DNA of 64,000 nucleotides from Euryodendron excelsum (GCA_033060915.1 CM065392.1:10087501-10151500); one strand, 5' to 3'; numbered from the stretch's first letter, positions 10,655 through 21,947 are shown. Made by a program: numbers and translations. The notes: generated by a model from the sequence alone, not told the origin.

Positions 10655-12144
10655 ATGGCAGATGCGGGTGACGATGGTTTTGAGAGGAGACGCCGCTCAG
10701 GGAAGGCGGCTCGAACAGATTCCACCAGTGGTTCCAGTCGGTCTAGGGGTAGCCGACAGTCTACTGGGTAGGCAGCATCTAGTCAGAGTGGTTGGGGGAG
10801 TAGGTCACCCATCGACCCTTTTTCCTTCGGTTGAGCAAGCCTTTTTAGAGGAGATCGGTGGAGAGGAGGAGATACCGGGCTTGGGCGACCAGGTCACTGG
10901 CTATGGGAGAGCCTCCTCCAGGCACAGGCAGACGGATGCTGACTTGGGAGATCTGCAGGTACTGGATGTTCCACCACTCGGGGATTTGGCTTATCACCCC
11001 AGTGTATACTCTAGAAAGCATCTGCCCCCTCCGCGGGTACATACAGCTTTTAGAGGGGCCGTTCATCAGGTCTTTGTGACTATGCAGCGGGCTGCCCCGT
11101 CATATCGTGCCTTCTTAATGGAGATCGGATTCAGCGCCTTCATGGAATTACAAGCTAACTGCCTGAACTAACATTTGGTACTGGCGTTGGTTGGGCAGTG
11201 GTTTGGAGAGACCGAGACCTTCCATTTTGTTGGTTTTGAGTTAGGCCCCACTCCCTTGGACTGGGCGATCATCACAGGGCTTTCCTTTGTCTGCCGGCGA
11301 ATCACCCTGCAGTCAGTCAGTAGGGACGAGGCTTGTTTGTTGTTGGACTTGCCTCCTTCTGAGCGTTTTGCCTTCCCAGTCTCTTGGATCAATCAGGATG
11401 ACCGTACCTTTGTTGCTGAGCCATCGCCTGCCAGGCGGGATATTATGAGACGGCGACTTATTTTGTACATCATCTTCAGCTGCTTCTACAACAACAACAA
11501 GTCGCTCGTGCCTTTTTGGTTAGTGAGTATAGTGGCTGATCTTGGGGCTTTATCGGAGCTGGATTGGGGGTCCTTCTCCTTTGGTTGCTTCCTTCGGCCG
11601 ATGTGGGTTCGGACTTCCTCCCGTTAGGGCAACATAACTAGTTTCTAGCCTTTTCTCATCTAGTGGAGCTACGAGACCTTCCTGTTCATCGCCCTGCAGT
11701 TGTTGAGGATGACCTCTATCCTCGTGCTTTGAGGTGGGCTCTCGACCGGGTAGCCTATCTCGGAAAGCGACACTGGCGACAGTTTCATGAGAAGTTCCAG
11801 TCAGCAGGAGCTCCGCCATAGTATATGCTTGGAGCTTTAATGGTGGGAGTGCCTATCCCTTATCAGGAGCGTCAGCCAGGTGCCGAGTTCCTACTTCCCC
11901 CAGACACAGATTACGCTACACACTTTAAGGCTCATTCGGTTGGTGCCTTCACCTGGTTCGAGGTAGTAGTCGGCGGGTACGCTGTTGGCTAGGAGGTGGT
12001 TGACTTGTGGCGCCGTGCTGGAGGATATATGCCCCAGGCTGAGTTTACTACTGTGAGAGACTAGAGAGATCTGTACAAGATGGAGCGGGATCAGTACCAG
12101 GCTAAGGTAGCTTCATTGACGGCTAAGTTATCTCAGCTGGGCAG

Positions 12145-12202
<58 letters not shown>

Positions 12203-12448
12203 GGTGGGGGGGGTATGGGTGTGTGTTTTTGAGTGTGTTTGCGTAGTTGTTTTTTTTTGTTGGGGGGGGGGGGGGTATGTTGTTTTTTCTCTGCTTCTCC
12301 TTGCTTTGCTATTGTTTAGTTCTTTTTTATGTGGCTGATTTCAGTTCGGTCTTCCCTGCAGGATGGCGGTGCTTCGAGTAGTTATCCGCCTCCTCTGATG
12401 CCGGGTTTCGGGGATTTCGATCCAGATGATATTGACTTTAACCTTTGA
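10655..12448 (+). pseudogene. R1 antisense accessory gene, plant-mobile-domain-like (broken)
   Basis: Starts MADAGDDGFERRRRSGK just after the acceptor. A serine/arginine-rich N-terminus shifts frame near 10790. The main frame at about 10790-11627 contains one in-frame TAA (11169-11171) and reads ALVGQWFGETETFHF, then GPTPLDWAIITGLSF and DEACLLLDLPPSERF. This arrangement resembles the plant mobile domain (PMD) family, in which a W-x-x-E-T-x-T-F-H-F block is followed by a T-x-x-D-x-x-x-x-x-G-L block. Further frames at about 11640-12140 give a charged region ending in a likely coiled coil (YQAKVASLTAKLSQL). A poly(G) run (12146-12201) follows. After another acceptor (12361) comes a short acidic tail (GFGDFDPDDIDFNL) and a stop. 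PMD assignment is by motif recognition; function in the element is unknown. Confidence 0.6.
12146..12201 (+). repeat. Poly(G) tract of 56 bases
   Basis: Uninterrupted run of 56 G, followed by further G-rich and GT-rich sequence to about 12275. It lies in what would be the last intron of the R1 antisense gene, between the coiled-coil end and the acidic tail exon. Such a run is rare in plant DNA, forms quadruplexes easily and is error-prone to sequence, so its length should be distrusted. Confidence 0.9.
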
Positions 12449-14087
12449 TAGATGCCCCTTGTGGAGATTCTAATCTTCCCTTGCCCCTATTCCTGAGATA
12501 TATTTATGTTAGACAATTTTATTTTGTAAGTTTTGTACAAAGATGGATATTTATGGTATTTAGAAGCATGGATAGACAGATACTTTTATGATCTTTACAG
12601 CTAGGCATATGATCAGATACATGTGATGGATGATGATGTTATGTATCTATTATATGAGTTGATGTTGATGACTTCTGGTTTTACATGGAGTTATGTCTAT
12701 GCGAAGCTTATGTGATTTTCATTTTCATTTGATTTTATATATATATATATTTTATTATTTTTTGTTTTTTATTTTTTATTTTTTTATGCACATATTAGAA
12801 ATACATTAACTGACAGAATGACAAGGGATGCTGTTACACTTGTAGTCTTTGGAATGGTAACTCCCTCCTTTTCGGGGATTTAGCCTTTCTTCTGGCTTAA
12901 CCCTACCTTGATTGGATGATAGCACTTCGCACCTTTCTCAACCTTTTGACTGCCTCCAGCTCTCTGCCTCGAGGTTACTGTATGGGGTTACTAGGCTGAA
13001 ACTCTCAACTCTCGGAATTTTAGCAACAGCTTACCTGACCTTTGGCAGAGCGATAGGTGGTCAATCCTTTCAATTCGATGAGACTTTGTTTAGGACCGTA
13101 ATGTAGGCTAGGTTATGGGGTTTACGAAACAACAAGATATATAGGCCCAAATTTGACGTTGTTTTCCGTAGGGTTTAGATCCATACCGTCCTTGACTATT
13201 TTCTCCGTAGGGCTAGCATCCTTTTTGGCTTTGGTAGCATGTCCAACTCATCTAAATCAAGCAAACTGTTTTCAATCAGAGAGGACGTTAATAGGGTTGT
13301 AATGTAAGCCATGGTTTTGGGGTTTTGCAAGAAAGGGTAAAGGCTTGAACCTATTGGTTCTACTAGGTTTCTTTGTAACCTAGGATCACCTTTAAATTTT
13401 CTTCTTGCTTTGGCTATATATTTTTCAAGGTGGAAATGACTCTTCTCTTTCACCCTTTCTATATGCTTTTTGAGATAAACATGACTTTCTTTTCTTCTTA
13501 TCATGGCACAATCATGGTTTTCTTCAGGCCTTTCCTTAAAGGATTTTTTTTTTTCAGCCTTTTACCCTTTGGCAACTCTTTTCCTTTGATTTGTCCTTTT
13601 TATTTCTTTTTTCTTTTCATGGAACGAACAATTCTTTGACCTTTTTTTTTCTTAGATCTTTTCCTTGGTAGTTCAATCTATCCACCATGAGCGGTGATTC
13701 CTAGGTTGGGGTTTTATTAAGAAAAAACATACGGGTTAACGGGTTTGGCAAAGGGTTGCTTTTGACTATATGGGAAACACAATGAAGGCCTCTCTTCACT
13801 TTGAACTGGATTACTTGATCTATAAAGCCTCCTGCGCTACCCTAACATGATAGAAAATGGATACCCTTCCTCGAGTTCTCAACTATCGTCTGCCCCAGTA
13901 TGGGGAGGACAGTTGTGGATCAGGGTTGGCAAAGAAAATTTTCATTTTTTGCGAGGCACTAGGGGTTAAGCAAAGGGAATATAAGCACATTTGTTTAGTT
14001 ATTTATTCTTTTATTTATATGTGGAGAAGTGAAAGATGACTCCTCTTCATTTTGATAGACTGACCACACATCACTTAGCTTCAGTGT
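12449..14087. other. R1 internal sequence without recognisable gene
   Basis: Follows the stop of the antisense gene. A segment near 13737-13850 matches R2 at about 34795-34890 ('gggttgctttt', 'cctctcttca'), so this is genuine R1 internal DNA. A minus-strand frame (13196-13504, 102 codons, rich in lysine and arginine) reads on the element's sense strand but shows no known motif and is not supported in R2. No gag, RT or integrase text is present, so pol has been lost. Confidence 0.6.
14083..14087. repeat. Target duplication AGTGT, left copy, of the solo LTR
   Basis: AGTGT precedes TGATTACCC; the second copy is at 15577-15581 directly after the terminal GTCA. Confidence 0.85.
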
Positions 14088-15576
14088 TGATTACCCTTAG
14101 AAATAGTAATCTTTTGGCTTAAATTGTTAGTTGAATAGTTAAATTTGGTGTTAATTTAGTATTCTAACTCCTAAAACGCATTAAAACTCTTTTTGTACAC
14201 TTTTTGCAGGATTTGGAGCTCAAACTAAGGCAAATGGGCAATCTTGAGCGTGACTGATCGATCGCCCGATCGAACGGTCCACGGAACGTTCGATCGGCCG
14301 ATCGATCGGTGATCCTGCAATCGATCGGTGATGCTCTGTTCACCTTCTGCAGCAAACTTCAGAGAGGGCGTTTTTCCGATCGATCGGGCGTTCGATCGGT
14401 GACGTCGGAATCCTCACAACAGACAATACAGAAGCAAACCTCAGAGGGGTCGGTTTTGCGATCGATCGGGCGTTTGATCGCCCTGAACGTTCGATCGGGC
14501 GATCGATCGGTCGTACACCGATCGATCGGTGTGTACAGACTCTGTTTTTCTGCAGAGTATAAAAGCTTTTGTTCGAGACAAAAAGAGATATAGGGTATTT
14601 TCTGCAGCAGTTTGGACGGGAAGAAGGCTCCAAAAGTGGATTTTTGTTATCTTGTAAGGTTTTTTGTTAGATCTACTCTTAATGCTTTGTATTTATTGTC
14701 ATTTATTGCTTTTGGATCATTGTAAGTGAATGTTTGATATATATATGAAGTGAATGATTTTCTACATTTTCTAGCAACTTTCCATCATTTTCTTAGCACT
14801 TTCTCTCATTTTCTTGGCAGCCAAACACTAGCTTTTTATAGTTTAATGGTAGATTTGTCTCTTTTTATGTTAGTTAACATGGATTCTAGTAGCTAAACAC
14901 CCCTTGGATGTGGTTGTGAAGATCCACCAAGGATCTTCAAAGGGTTGAAAATGGGTTGTATGGACTTCAAAGTCATATCCTCAAAATTGTATGGTTTCAT
15001 TTGATTTAGTATGAGATTCATTAGAAAAACCTAGATTCATAACCCTTTGGTAATATTTATGCACAAATCAACATTTGGTATAGGTATTGCACATGTTTAA
15101 GGTTTGATTCTAGGGTACCAATTATATATTCTCTCTCTAGGCTCAATCAAACAAAACCCACATTTTTATAGTTGACATTTTCCGAATCAAGAATCCAAGG
15201 TGTGATTCTTGATTTGAGTTATAAAACCTCTCATTGGAAACCCTTGTTGTGAATTGGTGGATCAAAACAACCATGTCCAAGCTTTTCTCCTTAATCACAT
15301 AAAACTAGCTTTTGTTGTTTTCTCATAGTCACTAAATTATTGCATGAAGCATATAACCATCATCATCTCAAAACCAACATATTTTCGGTCTCTTTTATAT
15401 TAAGAATTTTCATTTCCAATCCATTAAGATAAGTACCCGTGCTAGTTGAGCTTTGTTGCTATATTTGCAGAATTCCCTTGGGAGAGAACGACACCAGATC
15501 CTCCGGTTTTACTACAAGCGTGACCTCTGTGCCCTTGCGGAGTGGCTCCAGTTGAAGCACAACTGGAGGCGTGTCA
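14088..15576 (+). mobile_element. Solo LTR of the Athila-type family, inside R1
   Basis: Starts TGATTACCCTTAG and ends GGCGTGTCA, flanked by the exact duplication AGTGT (14083-14087 and 15577-15581). The start matches the reverse complement of the outer ends of the A2 and 38131-39540 LTRs, giving this copy a plus orientation. Near its end is the conserved 'cccttgggagagaacgacac' region that lies just before the primer site in complete elements. No internal region is present, so it is a solo LTR left by LTR-LTR recombination. It contains an unusual cluster of CGATCG words (14240-14530). Both-strand reading frames here are palindrome artefacts. Confidence 0.85.
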
Positions 15577-15581
15577 AGTGT
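15577..15581. repeat. Target duplication AGTGT, right copy, of the solo LTR
   Basis: Identical to 14083-14087. Confidence 0.85.
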
Positions 15582-18278
15582 CTTGTATTGTAAGTGTCGC
15601 CCTTGGGTAGTATCCTCCTCTTCAATATATATAAAATATCTCACTTTTCTAAAGCAATTCTAACCATAAGAGGGCTAGAATCACTTTAAGAAAGAGGTTT
15701 TGAAAACAATAAGGAGTTGAAAATATGGACCATGTCGGTCACTTTAAATATAACACTTTTCTAAAGCAACCCTAGCTATGGAAAGGCCAGAATCACCCTA
15801 GGATTGTGATTTTGAAAACAAGTTTTGAAAAAGAACATTTTGATGCAATTTTGAAAACAAGTTTTAATGCAAGTTTTAAAAGCGAGTTTGAAAACGATTT
15901 TAAAAATGACTTTTGGAAGAATGCAAGAAAATGATATGCACAATGCAAATTTGGGGTCGTGAACATAGAAAGTTAAGGCTTCACCACATAATCAAGGGGG
16001 CCGAACCCACGAGGTCTCTGGTTAGACTAAAAGAAAGCCCCCAACACGGTGACCCTCCAATAGTCTAATCCTACACATAGACCGGGAGTCCCCTTGTTTC
16101 AAGCATGCAAAGAAGGGGGGGGGGAAAGAGATGGGGGATTAAACTAGAGAAAACCCAAGTGGGTTAGGAGAGAGAAGAGAGGGGGGTAAGTGCAGAAATT
16201 TAAATAAGAAGCCTACCTTGTGTCCTCTTTATTTTGCTTGGCTTTGCGCGCCTTGCTTTTCTTCGGTCTTCACTTCACTTCAGTCTTGATCTTTGAGGGC
16301 TCATCTTCGGTCTTCAAATCTTCGTAGTTGAAGCAATCCAAGTCTTCAATGGAGGGTTGGAGGCTTGTGTAGAAGTGTATAGGGGTGTGTATGAGTGTAT
16401 AGGAGGCTAGGGTTTGTGTATGGTGGCTATGGTTTGGAAAACCTAAATAAGCTAGGGTTTAGGAAGTGTACGAGCTCTATGTATCGAAAATTAGGGTTTT
16501 TAGATTGAGTTTGCGGACCTCTTTCATGCTGGAAAAGGCTCTGTATTTATAAGGTGGGATAGACCTGGCGCCTATTGTAGTGGCGCGAAGGCAAAATTCC
16601 TCTTGGCGCCACTAGTGGCGCCAAGCCAGTTTTTGGCTTGGCGCCATTACTAGTGGCGCCAGCAAGTTAGGAAAGTTTATTAAGTTGGCAAGCAACGTAT
16701 CTTGGGAACATTTGGGCACCTGTACTAGTGACTATCATGCAATTTTTAGCCTGGCTTCACTAGGAGTGACTTCGAAAAGTTCGGGAATTATTTGAAAAGG
16801 CCGGAAATGACTCGGAGAGCCAGAAAAGGGTAGGAACGCTTGGAGTAGCATTCCAGAGGTATTTGACTTGAAAAATGAGGATTGGATGTGTCGGAAGGAT
16901 TGACTGGACCGGAAAGCTACCGGGACAGACCCAAAATGTACCGGAAAAAGACTCGGAAACATTATTCAGAATGTTCCCAAAGGCTTTCTGGTTTGATACC
17001 TAGAGCCGGTGTGGTTGGAAAAGGCGATCGGCCCACCAGGGGTAAAAAGGTCATTTTGCCCCAGGTTTACCAGAACTGACTCGGAAGGATCCAAAAAGAT
17101 AAGTGAAAGTTGAGAATACTATAAAAAACAATCTCAGGGGGTTACCGGTTTGGTACCGAGAGCTAGTGTGACTAGAAATGGCGATCGGCCCCTCTAGGGG
17201 CAAAACAATCATTTTGCATCGAGTTTGCCGGAACTGATTCGGAATAATCCGGAAAGATAAAGGAAGGTTGGGAATACTATGAGAAGTATTCTCGGGAGGT
17301 TACCGGTTTGATACCCAGAGCCAGTGTGGTTCCCGGGGCATTCGAATGCCTAGGGGCAAAATGGTCATTTTGATCGGAAAGTTTTGGAATTGGTCCAAAA
17401 CTAACTAGAAGGTACCTAATTATGCCGGATTACCTTTAAGACAATCTTGGAAGGCTGGACCTACCTTTCTGAGGATCCAGATGTGTTCTCGAGAAACGTG
17501 CCGAAAAATGGCCCTAGGTGCAGTTTGGTCATTTTTCACCAAAGTGGGCTAGCAAGCACTAGTGTTGACCAGGTTTTGAGTGTTTCCACCACTCTAACGG
17601 AGGTCACGTGATACAGGGGTTTGTTGACAATTCCCTCTATCGACTTATTTGTGAGTATTTCTATTACTCTGACGGTTGCGATATTTGCGAGTATTTCCGC
17701 TACTCTGACTATTCGCGATCATTCCCGAGACTGCTTGATCTCGGAAAACTGCTAAAGGGACTTAGCGCCTGAGAATCAACTTTCTCGGAAGGCGTGCCTA
17801 AACAGACATTTTTGCATTGGCGGGCTAGCAGGTGCCAAAGGTGGACCGTTCTACCATCTAAGGGACTTGGGGTCTGGTCCCGGTTGACAGGTTTAAAGGG
17901 ACTTACCGTTTTGAAGAGAATTTCTTTGAAAAACGCGTCGGACCATCTCGAGGAATAAACTATCTCGAGAGAGGGATTGGAATTGGAATTGAAATTGGAA
18001 AGGGGACTTACCGTCTTAGGAAAGACGCGCCTGATTTGGAATTGGAAAGGGGACTTACCATCTTCGGAAAGACGTGCCTGTTGTAATTAGAATGAATGAT
18101 GCCCCCAGGGGCATTTTGGTCATTTTACCTCTATTTGGGCCCTGTGGGACCCGCAAAGCTATGAATTGACGGGATTAGACTTAGAAAGTTAATTTGGATT
18201 AAAATATGCCCCCATTGACTTGAACACAAGTCTAGACAGAGTGGAGACCGCTGAGCGGTCAAAAATGGGGTGCTTACA
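15582..18278 (-). repeat. R1 5' LTR, truncated, with a short internal remnant
   Basis: From about 15625 to 18278 the sequence is a close copy of 6088-9017: the same order of gene-free blocks, the three-unit 150-bp array and the ending GCTTACA. Only the element-5' half of the LTR is left. The break at about 15625 falls at 'atatataaaatatct', which corresponds to 6095 in the other LTR. Bases 15582-15624 are what remains of R1 internal DNA between the solo LTR and the break. It contains the 20-bp palindrome TGGCGCCACTAGTGGCGCCA (about 16605-16624). Confidence 0.85.
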
Positions 18279-18283
18279 CCTTG
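18279..18283. repeat. Target site duplication CCTTG, right copy, of R1
   Basis: Directly follows the R1 terminus GCTTACA and matches 3492-3496 exactly. Confidence 0.9.
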
Positions 18284-19571
18284 CGATTGTTCTAGATTCG
18301 TGACCCTATTTATGAGTGATCGAAGATCATTGGTCCTATCGATAGGGTGGTATTGTGCCAGTTGAGGTGCATATGGTTGTGGTATCGGCGGTGTGGGATA
18401 CGTGACTGTTTGACCTTGAAACGATTGCGGTGGTGTTTGGAATGGTGGTGGAGGTTGTTGGAAGGGTTGAGGGTTTGAAGGACCCTCTTGTTTCCACCCA
18501 AAGTTAGGGTGATTCCTCCACCCGGGGTTATATGTGTTGGAGTAAGGATTGTTCCCACTCCTTTGGTTTTGATATCCTCCTTGGAATTGGCCAATCGCGT
18601 TTACTTGGCCATGAAGTGCATCATGTACCCCCGGTATTACTGGACATGAAGTAGTATCATGGTCCTGTGTATCAAATCCTAAGCATGATGAAGGTGTTTC
18701 AACCGGCACTGTCGTGGTGGCCTTAGAAGTTTCCAAAGCCTCCAATTTACAAGTGAGTACCGTGACCCTAGCTTATAGATCTTCAACCTCCCCTAGTTGG
18801 TGTTTTACTCCAACATGTGATATGTTGGTGGGCTTATGTGTGAGATTTTGTGCTCCAGTGCTGGACCCATCCCTAGCCATGTTAGCATTGGCCAAATGCC
18901 TAGTCAAATTGGCCAAATAATCGAAGTAATTATACGCCTCTGTTGGTTTTTTGTCTAGATAGGTTCCCACGCACATAGATTCGACGAACATCTTTAATTG
19001 AGGAGTCAATGAAGAGTAAAAAGTGTTTATGATGTGTCATTCAGGGAAACCATGATATGGACATGCAAAAAGTAGGTCCTTGAACCTCTCCCAACATTGG
19101 AAGAAGGTCTCACCACTATTCGGTGCAAATTGAGAGATAGCACGACGTAGTGCCTCAGTACGATTTTCAGGGAAAAACTTTTTCAAGAACTCCCCTTGCA
19201 ATTTATGCCACGTATGTATGGACATAAGCCTTAATGAATTAAACCACATCTTGGCCTTGTCCTTTAGAGTGAAAGGAAAAAGTTTCAACAGTAAAACCTC
19301 CCTAGGACATGAACAGTGAGCATGCATCTTTGAAATCTTTAATATATGTGTATGGTTGTTCCGAATCATAACCGTGAAATTAAGGTAAGGCAGGTAGCAT
19401 TCCTGGTTTAATATTTAGTGTGATCTGGTGTGCAAGAAGTACTATGGCGGAGGTGGGAGTTTACCTTTGGGGATTCATGTAATCCCTCATAGTACGGTTA
19501 TAGGCGGGATCGTCTCCTTGGTTACTTCCTCTTTCGAGGTTGTCATTGTTGCCATCGCTAAGGTTTGCCAT
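18279..19571 (-). pseudogene. gag: A1 gag, N-terminal and central part (broken)
   Basis: Capsid/nucleocapsid polyprotein relic. The likely start is the ATG at 19571-19569 (MANLSDGNN), followed by RTMRDYMNPQ, a typical Athila gag N-terminus. A stop follows at about 19460. The capsid core is readable in another frame at 19037-19369 (KAKMWFNSL, GEFLKKFFP, ETFFQCWERFKDLL), then 18773-19009 (QLKMFVESMC) and 18279-18745, a proline/glutamine-rich region ending NRVTNLEQ. Translation would therefore need several frame changes. No CCHC knuckle is visible. The last codon is cut by the R1 insertion at the CCTTG duplication, and the same frame resumes at 3496. An upstream in-frame extension to 19766 is probably untranslated leader. 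Confidence 0.8.
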
Positions 19572-20081
19572 TGGAATGGGCCCTAGGTCAACAATCAAAG
19601 GAAAACTCGGAAGGTCTATTAGACTACGGCGAGTGGGTGATGGAGTCAAGTAACATGGTGGAAGATTACGCAATAGATCGACTCGAACTAGACGGCATGT
19701 GTGATCTCTAAAATATGAGAACATACATATGCAATGCACACAAGAAATATCAACTCTGTTGCCCACAAAACAAGTAATTTACCCCAGCCGAACCTCCAAT
19801 CTCCGCATACAAAACAACACCACCAATAAGCAATTGGAACAGAACCTAACCGCCTCTAAATCCGCCTCCTAGCTAAATGAATGCCTAGACCCCTAAAAAG
19901 AAAAGAAAGACAAATAAACCCTAAAACTAACACGAAAAGGTGGAATAAGGTTATCGATATGGCCTTAGCTGTTGCTTTCCTTGCTGTGATGGCTGCATGG
20001 CAAAGCAGTCTGTTGGATTCTGTGTGGACTGAGGTTCGTGTTCTAGCACGCCTCTTGCGGTCCCTTGTACGAAAATATGCT
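19572..20081 (-). other. A1 untranslated leader between primer site and gag
   Basis: About 500 bases separate the tRNA-Asp primer site from the likely gag start. No coding similarity is visible. On the plus strand this stretch holds the reading frame 19881-20210, which crosses the primer site and LTR edge and is not a gene. Confidence 0.6.
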
Positions 20082-20098
20082 CCCCGACAACGGCGCCA
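20082..20098 (-). other. Primer binding site of A1 (tRNA-Asp type)
   Basis: The minus-strand sequence TGGCGCCGTTGTCGGGG is complementary to the 3' end of plant tRNA-Asp, including the CCA tail, with one mismatch (T for C at base 12). Athila-type elements commonly prime minus-strand DNA synthesis from tRNA-Asp. It lies 5 bases from the LTR terminus, as expected. Confidence 0.85.
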
Positions 20099-20103
20099 AA
20101 AAT

Positions 20104-21827
20104 TGCTTGATCGTTACCAAGTTAGGTGGTGCTCAACCTCAAGTGCACGGGTCGCGATGCAATATATAGTCTCGGAAGTACGAGTATCGTCCCACAAGGA
20201 GCAATGCTAAGGTGATCACAAGAAAACTTTAACACTAAATTCAATCCTAACTTAACTCAACTTATGCTTCTAAAAAGAGAAAAGAAAAATTCTTATGTTT
20301 GGTTTTTCGAAGGAGTTAAACTAGATCTAAATAATGAAAGTGAATAAAATTGATTAAAACTTTATAAAGAAAATGACTCAGAATCAATTGATTTGATTGA
20401 TCGAGTTTCTCGGAATCCCAATTGAGGTTTTGTGTAACTAAAATCCTTTAACTATGTCATGAGTCCCAGATTCGGAAGATTTAACTTTGAAATCAATAGT
20501 TCCTTCACTCTTCAACTTCTAGAATAGCTCGGATTGTTATAATCAAGGATGTGCATTATCGATTCATGCAACACATATACGGAACCCAACTCATGCTTTA
20601 ACGTTATAAGGCAGCATATATATTGAGTGCGGTATTCATGCATAAGCGTTACCGAACATAATACATAAGCGTTACCGAACATAATAGGACGCTTAGGTTT
20701 TCAAAAGTATCTAGAATGGAGAAGAAGAAGAATAATAATAATAAAATCAAGAAGATGTAGCGGTGAATTCAACCTTACCTCCATTGTTCATCCTTGACCC
20801 CCAATTAATTTTCACAATCAATCCTGAGTTGAGAGAGTTAGCCACTCATGGCCATGAAAAATAATAAATTATATATTGAAAGTTTGCTAGAATATGAATG
20901 AACGTGTGATGAATTACAAATCTTGAATTAAGTGTAGCAACTATAAATTCTGGAACACAATCTTGAATTAAAATAATAAAACTTAAATTTATTAGAATTG
21001 ATTACAAGAATAATGAAAAACCTAATTACTCCTATGAATCTAGACTAAAAAGTAGTAAAAAAACCCTAAAAAAAAAGTCCCCCTCTTCAAAAAATCGAAG
21101 AGAATTATATATAGATCCCGAGCTGAGTCCTAATAGGAATAGGAAACTTCGACCCAAAATCCTTCTTATAGTTCGAACCCTCCTCAGGGCATTCAAACCC
21201 TCAGAACCCTGATGTACTCATTTTCCTTCTTAAGGTTTGAACTCCGGTTTCCCTTTATAATCATGGTTCAAACCCTAAGGCCTGCACATGCATGTTTTAT
21301 TTGACCAGCTTCTGAGAGTTCGAACCCTCATATGGGAGTTTGAACCCTAAGGCCAAAACACCATTTTCTTCAACTCTTGCTAGCCATAGTTTGAATGCCC
21401 ATTTCCTTCTTGTCTTCACCATTCGAACTCTCAGTGCATTTTTCCACAATTTTCAACTATCTTTCCTTATCCCTTTTCAGCTTCAGTACAAGGCTTTTGG
21501 AGTCCCTTTCTTGCAATGCTCGTTAGACGCAAACTTGTACAACTTTGCAAAACCTCTTCAACGACGCATCTTTCATTTCATTCTGAGCTATGAAGGATAA
21601 GTTGCATGTTTTTCAAGATAAATCCCAGCAACAGCCCTTGATATGCGCGCCCGTACTCCATATCGCTTTTGATGACTCCAAATCATCTTCTTTATCAACA
21701 TTTACCTGCAATGAACTCAAAATACGATTATCAGTACAATATACGTTAAAGAGAGCATAATTAATCTAATCTAGAACTAACTGAGGTCAGCTTAGCTGCA
21801 TTGAACTACACTTATGCAGCTCAATCA
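20104..21827 (-). repeat. 5' LTR of A1
   Basis: The LTR lies directly beside the primer binding site. On the plus strand it starts TGCTTGATCG a few bases beyond the primer site and ends ...GCTCAATCA at 21827. The outer end resembles the outer ends of the solo LTR at 38131-39540 (GCGCAATCA) and the A2 LTR (GTGTAATCA). Inside, near the primer site, is the family's conserved block 'gtctcggaagtacgag' (about 20170-20187). The 1.7 kb length suits Athila-type LTRs. The partner 3' LTR is outside the window, so the outer boundary rests on similarity only; the predicted target duplication on this side would be CATTA (21828-21832). Confidence 0.7.
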
Positions 21828-21947
21828 CATTACACGCAAAGACTAAATTTCCTTATCGTATACTAATAGTCTAAATCTCGTTCTAGAAGACAAAACTCTT
21901 TATTATACAAGAAGAACAAGTCACAATAATTTAAAAAATGAATACTA

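Larger units (their letters stand above)
3497..18278 (-). mobile_element. Tat-like Ty3/gypsy element R1, gag-pol deleted, nested in A1
   Basis: Direct LTR-type repeats bound a 14.8 kb insertion flanked by the exact 5-bp target duplication CCTTG (3492-3496 and 18279-18283). Termini are TGTCGTGCC... on the left and ...GTGCTTACA on the right. A polypurine tract on the minus strand lies against the inner edge of the left LTR, so the element runs on the minus strand and the left LTR is the 3' LTR. The 5' LTR keeps only its first 2.65 kb. The rest of that LTR, the primer site, gag and pol are gone. What remains inside is an accessory gene antisense to the element. The Tat assignment rests on similarity to R2, which still has Tat-type pol. 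Confidence 0.85.
690..21827 (-). mobile_element. Athila-type Ty3/gypsy element A1, interrupted by R1
   Basis: On the minus strand the order is LTR, tRNA-Asp primer site, gag, protease, reverse transcriptase, RNase H, which is the Ty3/gypsy order. Protein motifs match the Athila type: gag text MRDYMNPQ, then KFLKDLCTVKR before the protease, and FMDD in the reverse transcriptase. Integrase and the 3' LTR are absent, because homology stops near 690. The element is split by the 14.8 kb R1 insertion (3497-18278). All frames carry stops or frameshifts, so it is an old, inactive copy. Boundaries: the right end is inferred from LTR terminus similarity to other LTRs in the window; the left end is where RNase H homology ends. 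Confidence 0.85.

Noticed and set aside
13196..13504. 102-codon basic frame on the minus strand in R1
   Set aside because: On the element's sense strand but without known motif and not supported by R2; probably chance.
14164..14633. Overlapping arginine/serine-rich reading frames on both strands
   Set aside because: They follow from the CGATCG palindromes within a solo LTR.
3497..18278. R1 read as a plus-strand element with the PMD-like gene as its gag
   Set aside because: A polypurine tract on the minus strand abuts the left LTR, and R2's Tat-type pol is on the minus strand, so the gene is antisense.
20082..20098. Possible tRNA-Asp gene
   Set aside because: Only the 3' end complement is present beside an LTR; it is a primer binding site. 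The same holds for the initiator-Met sites at 46169 and 58338.
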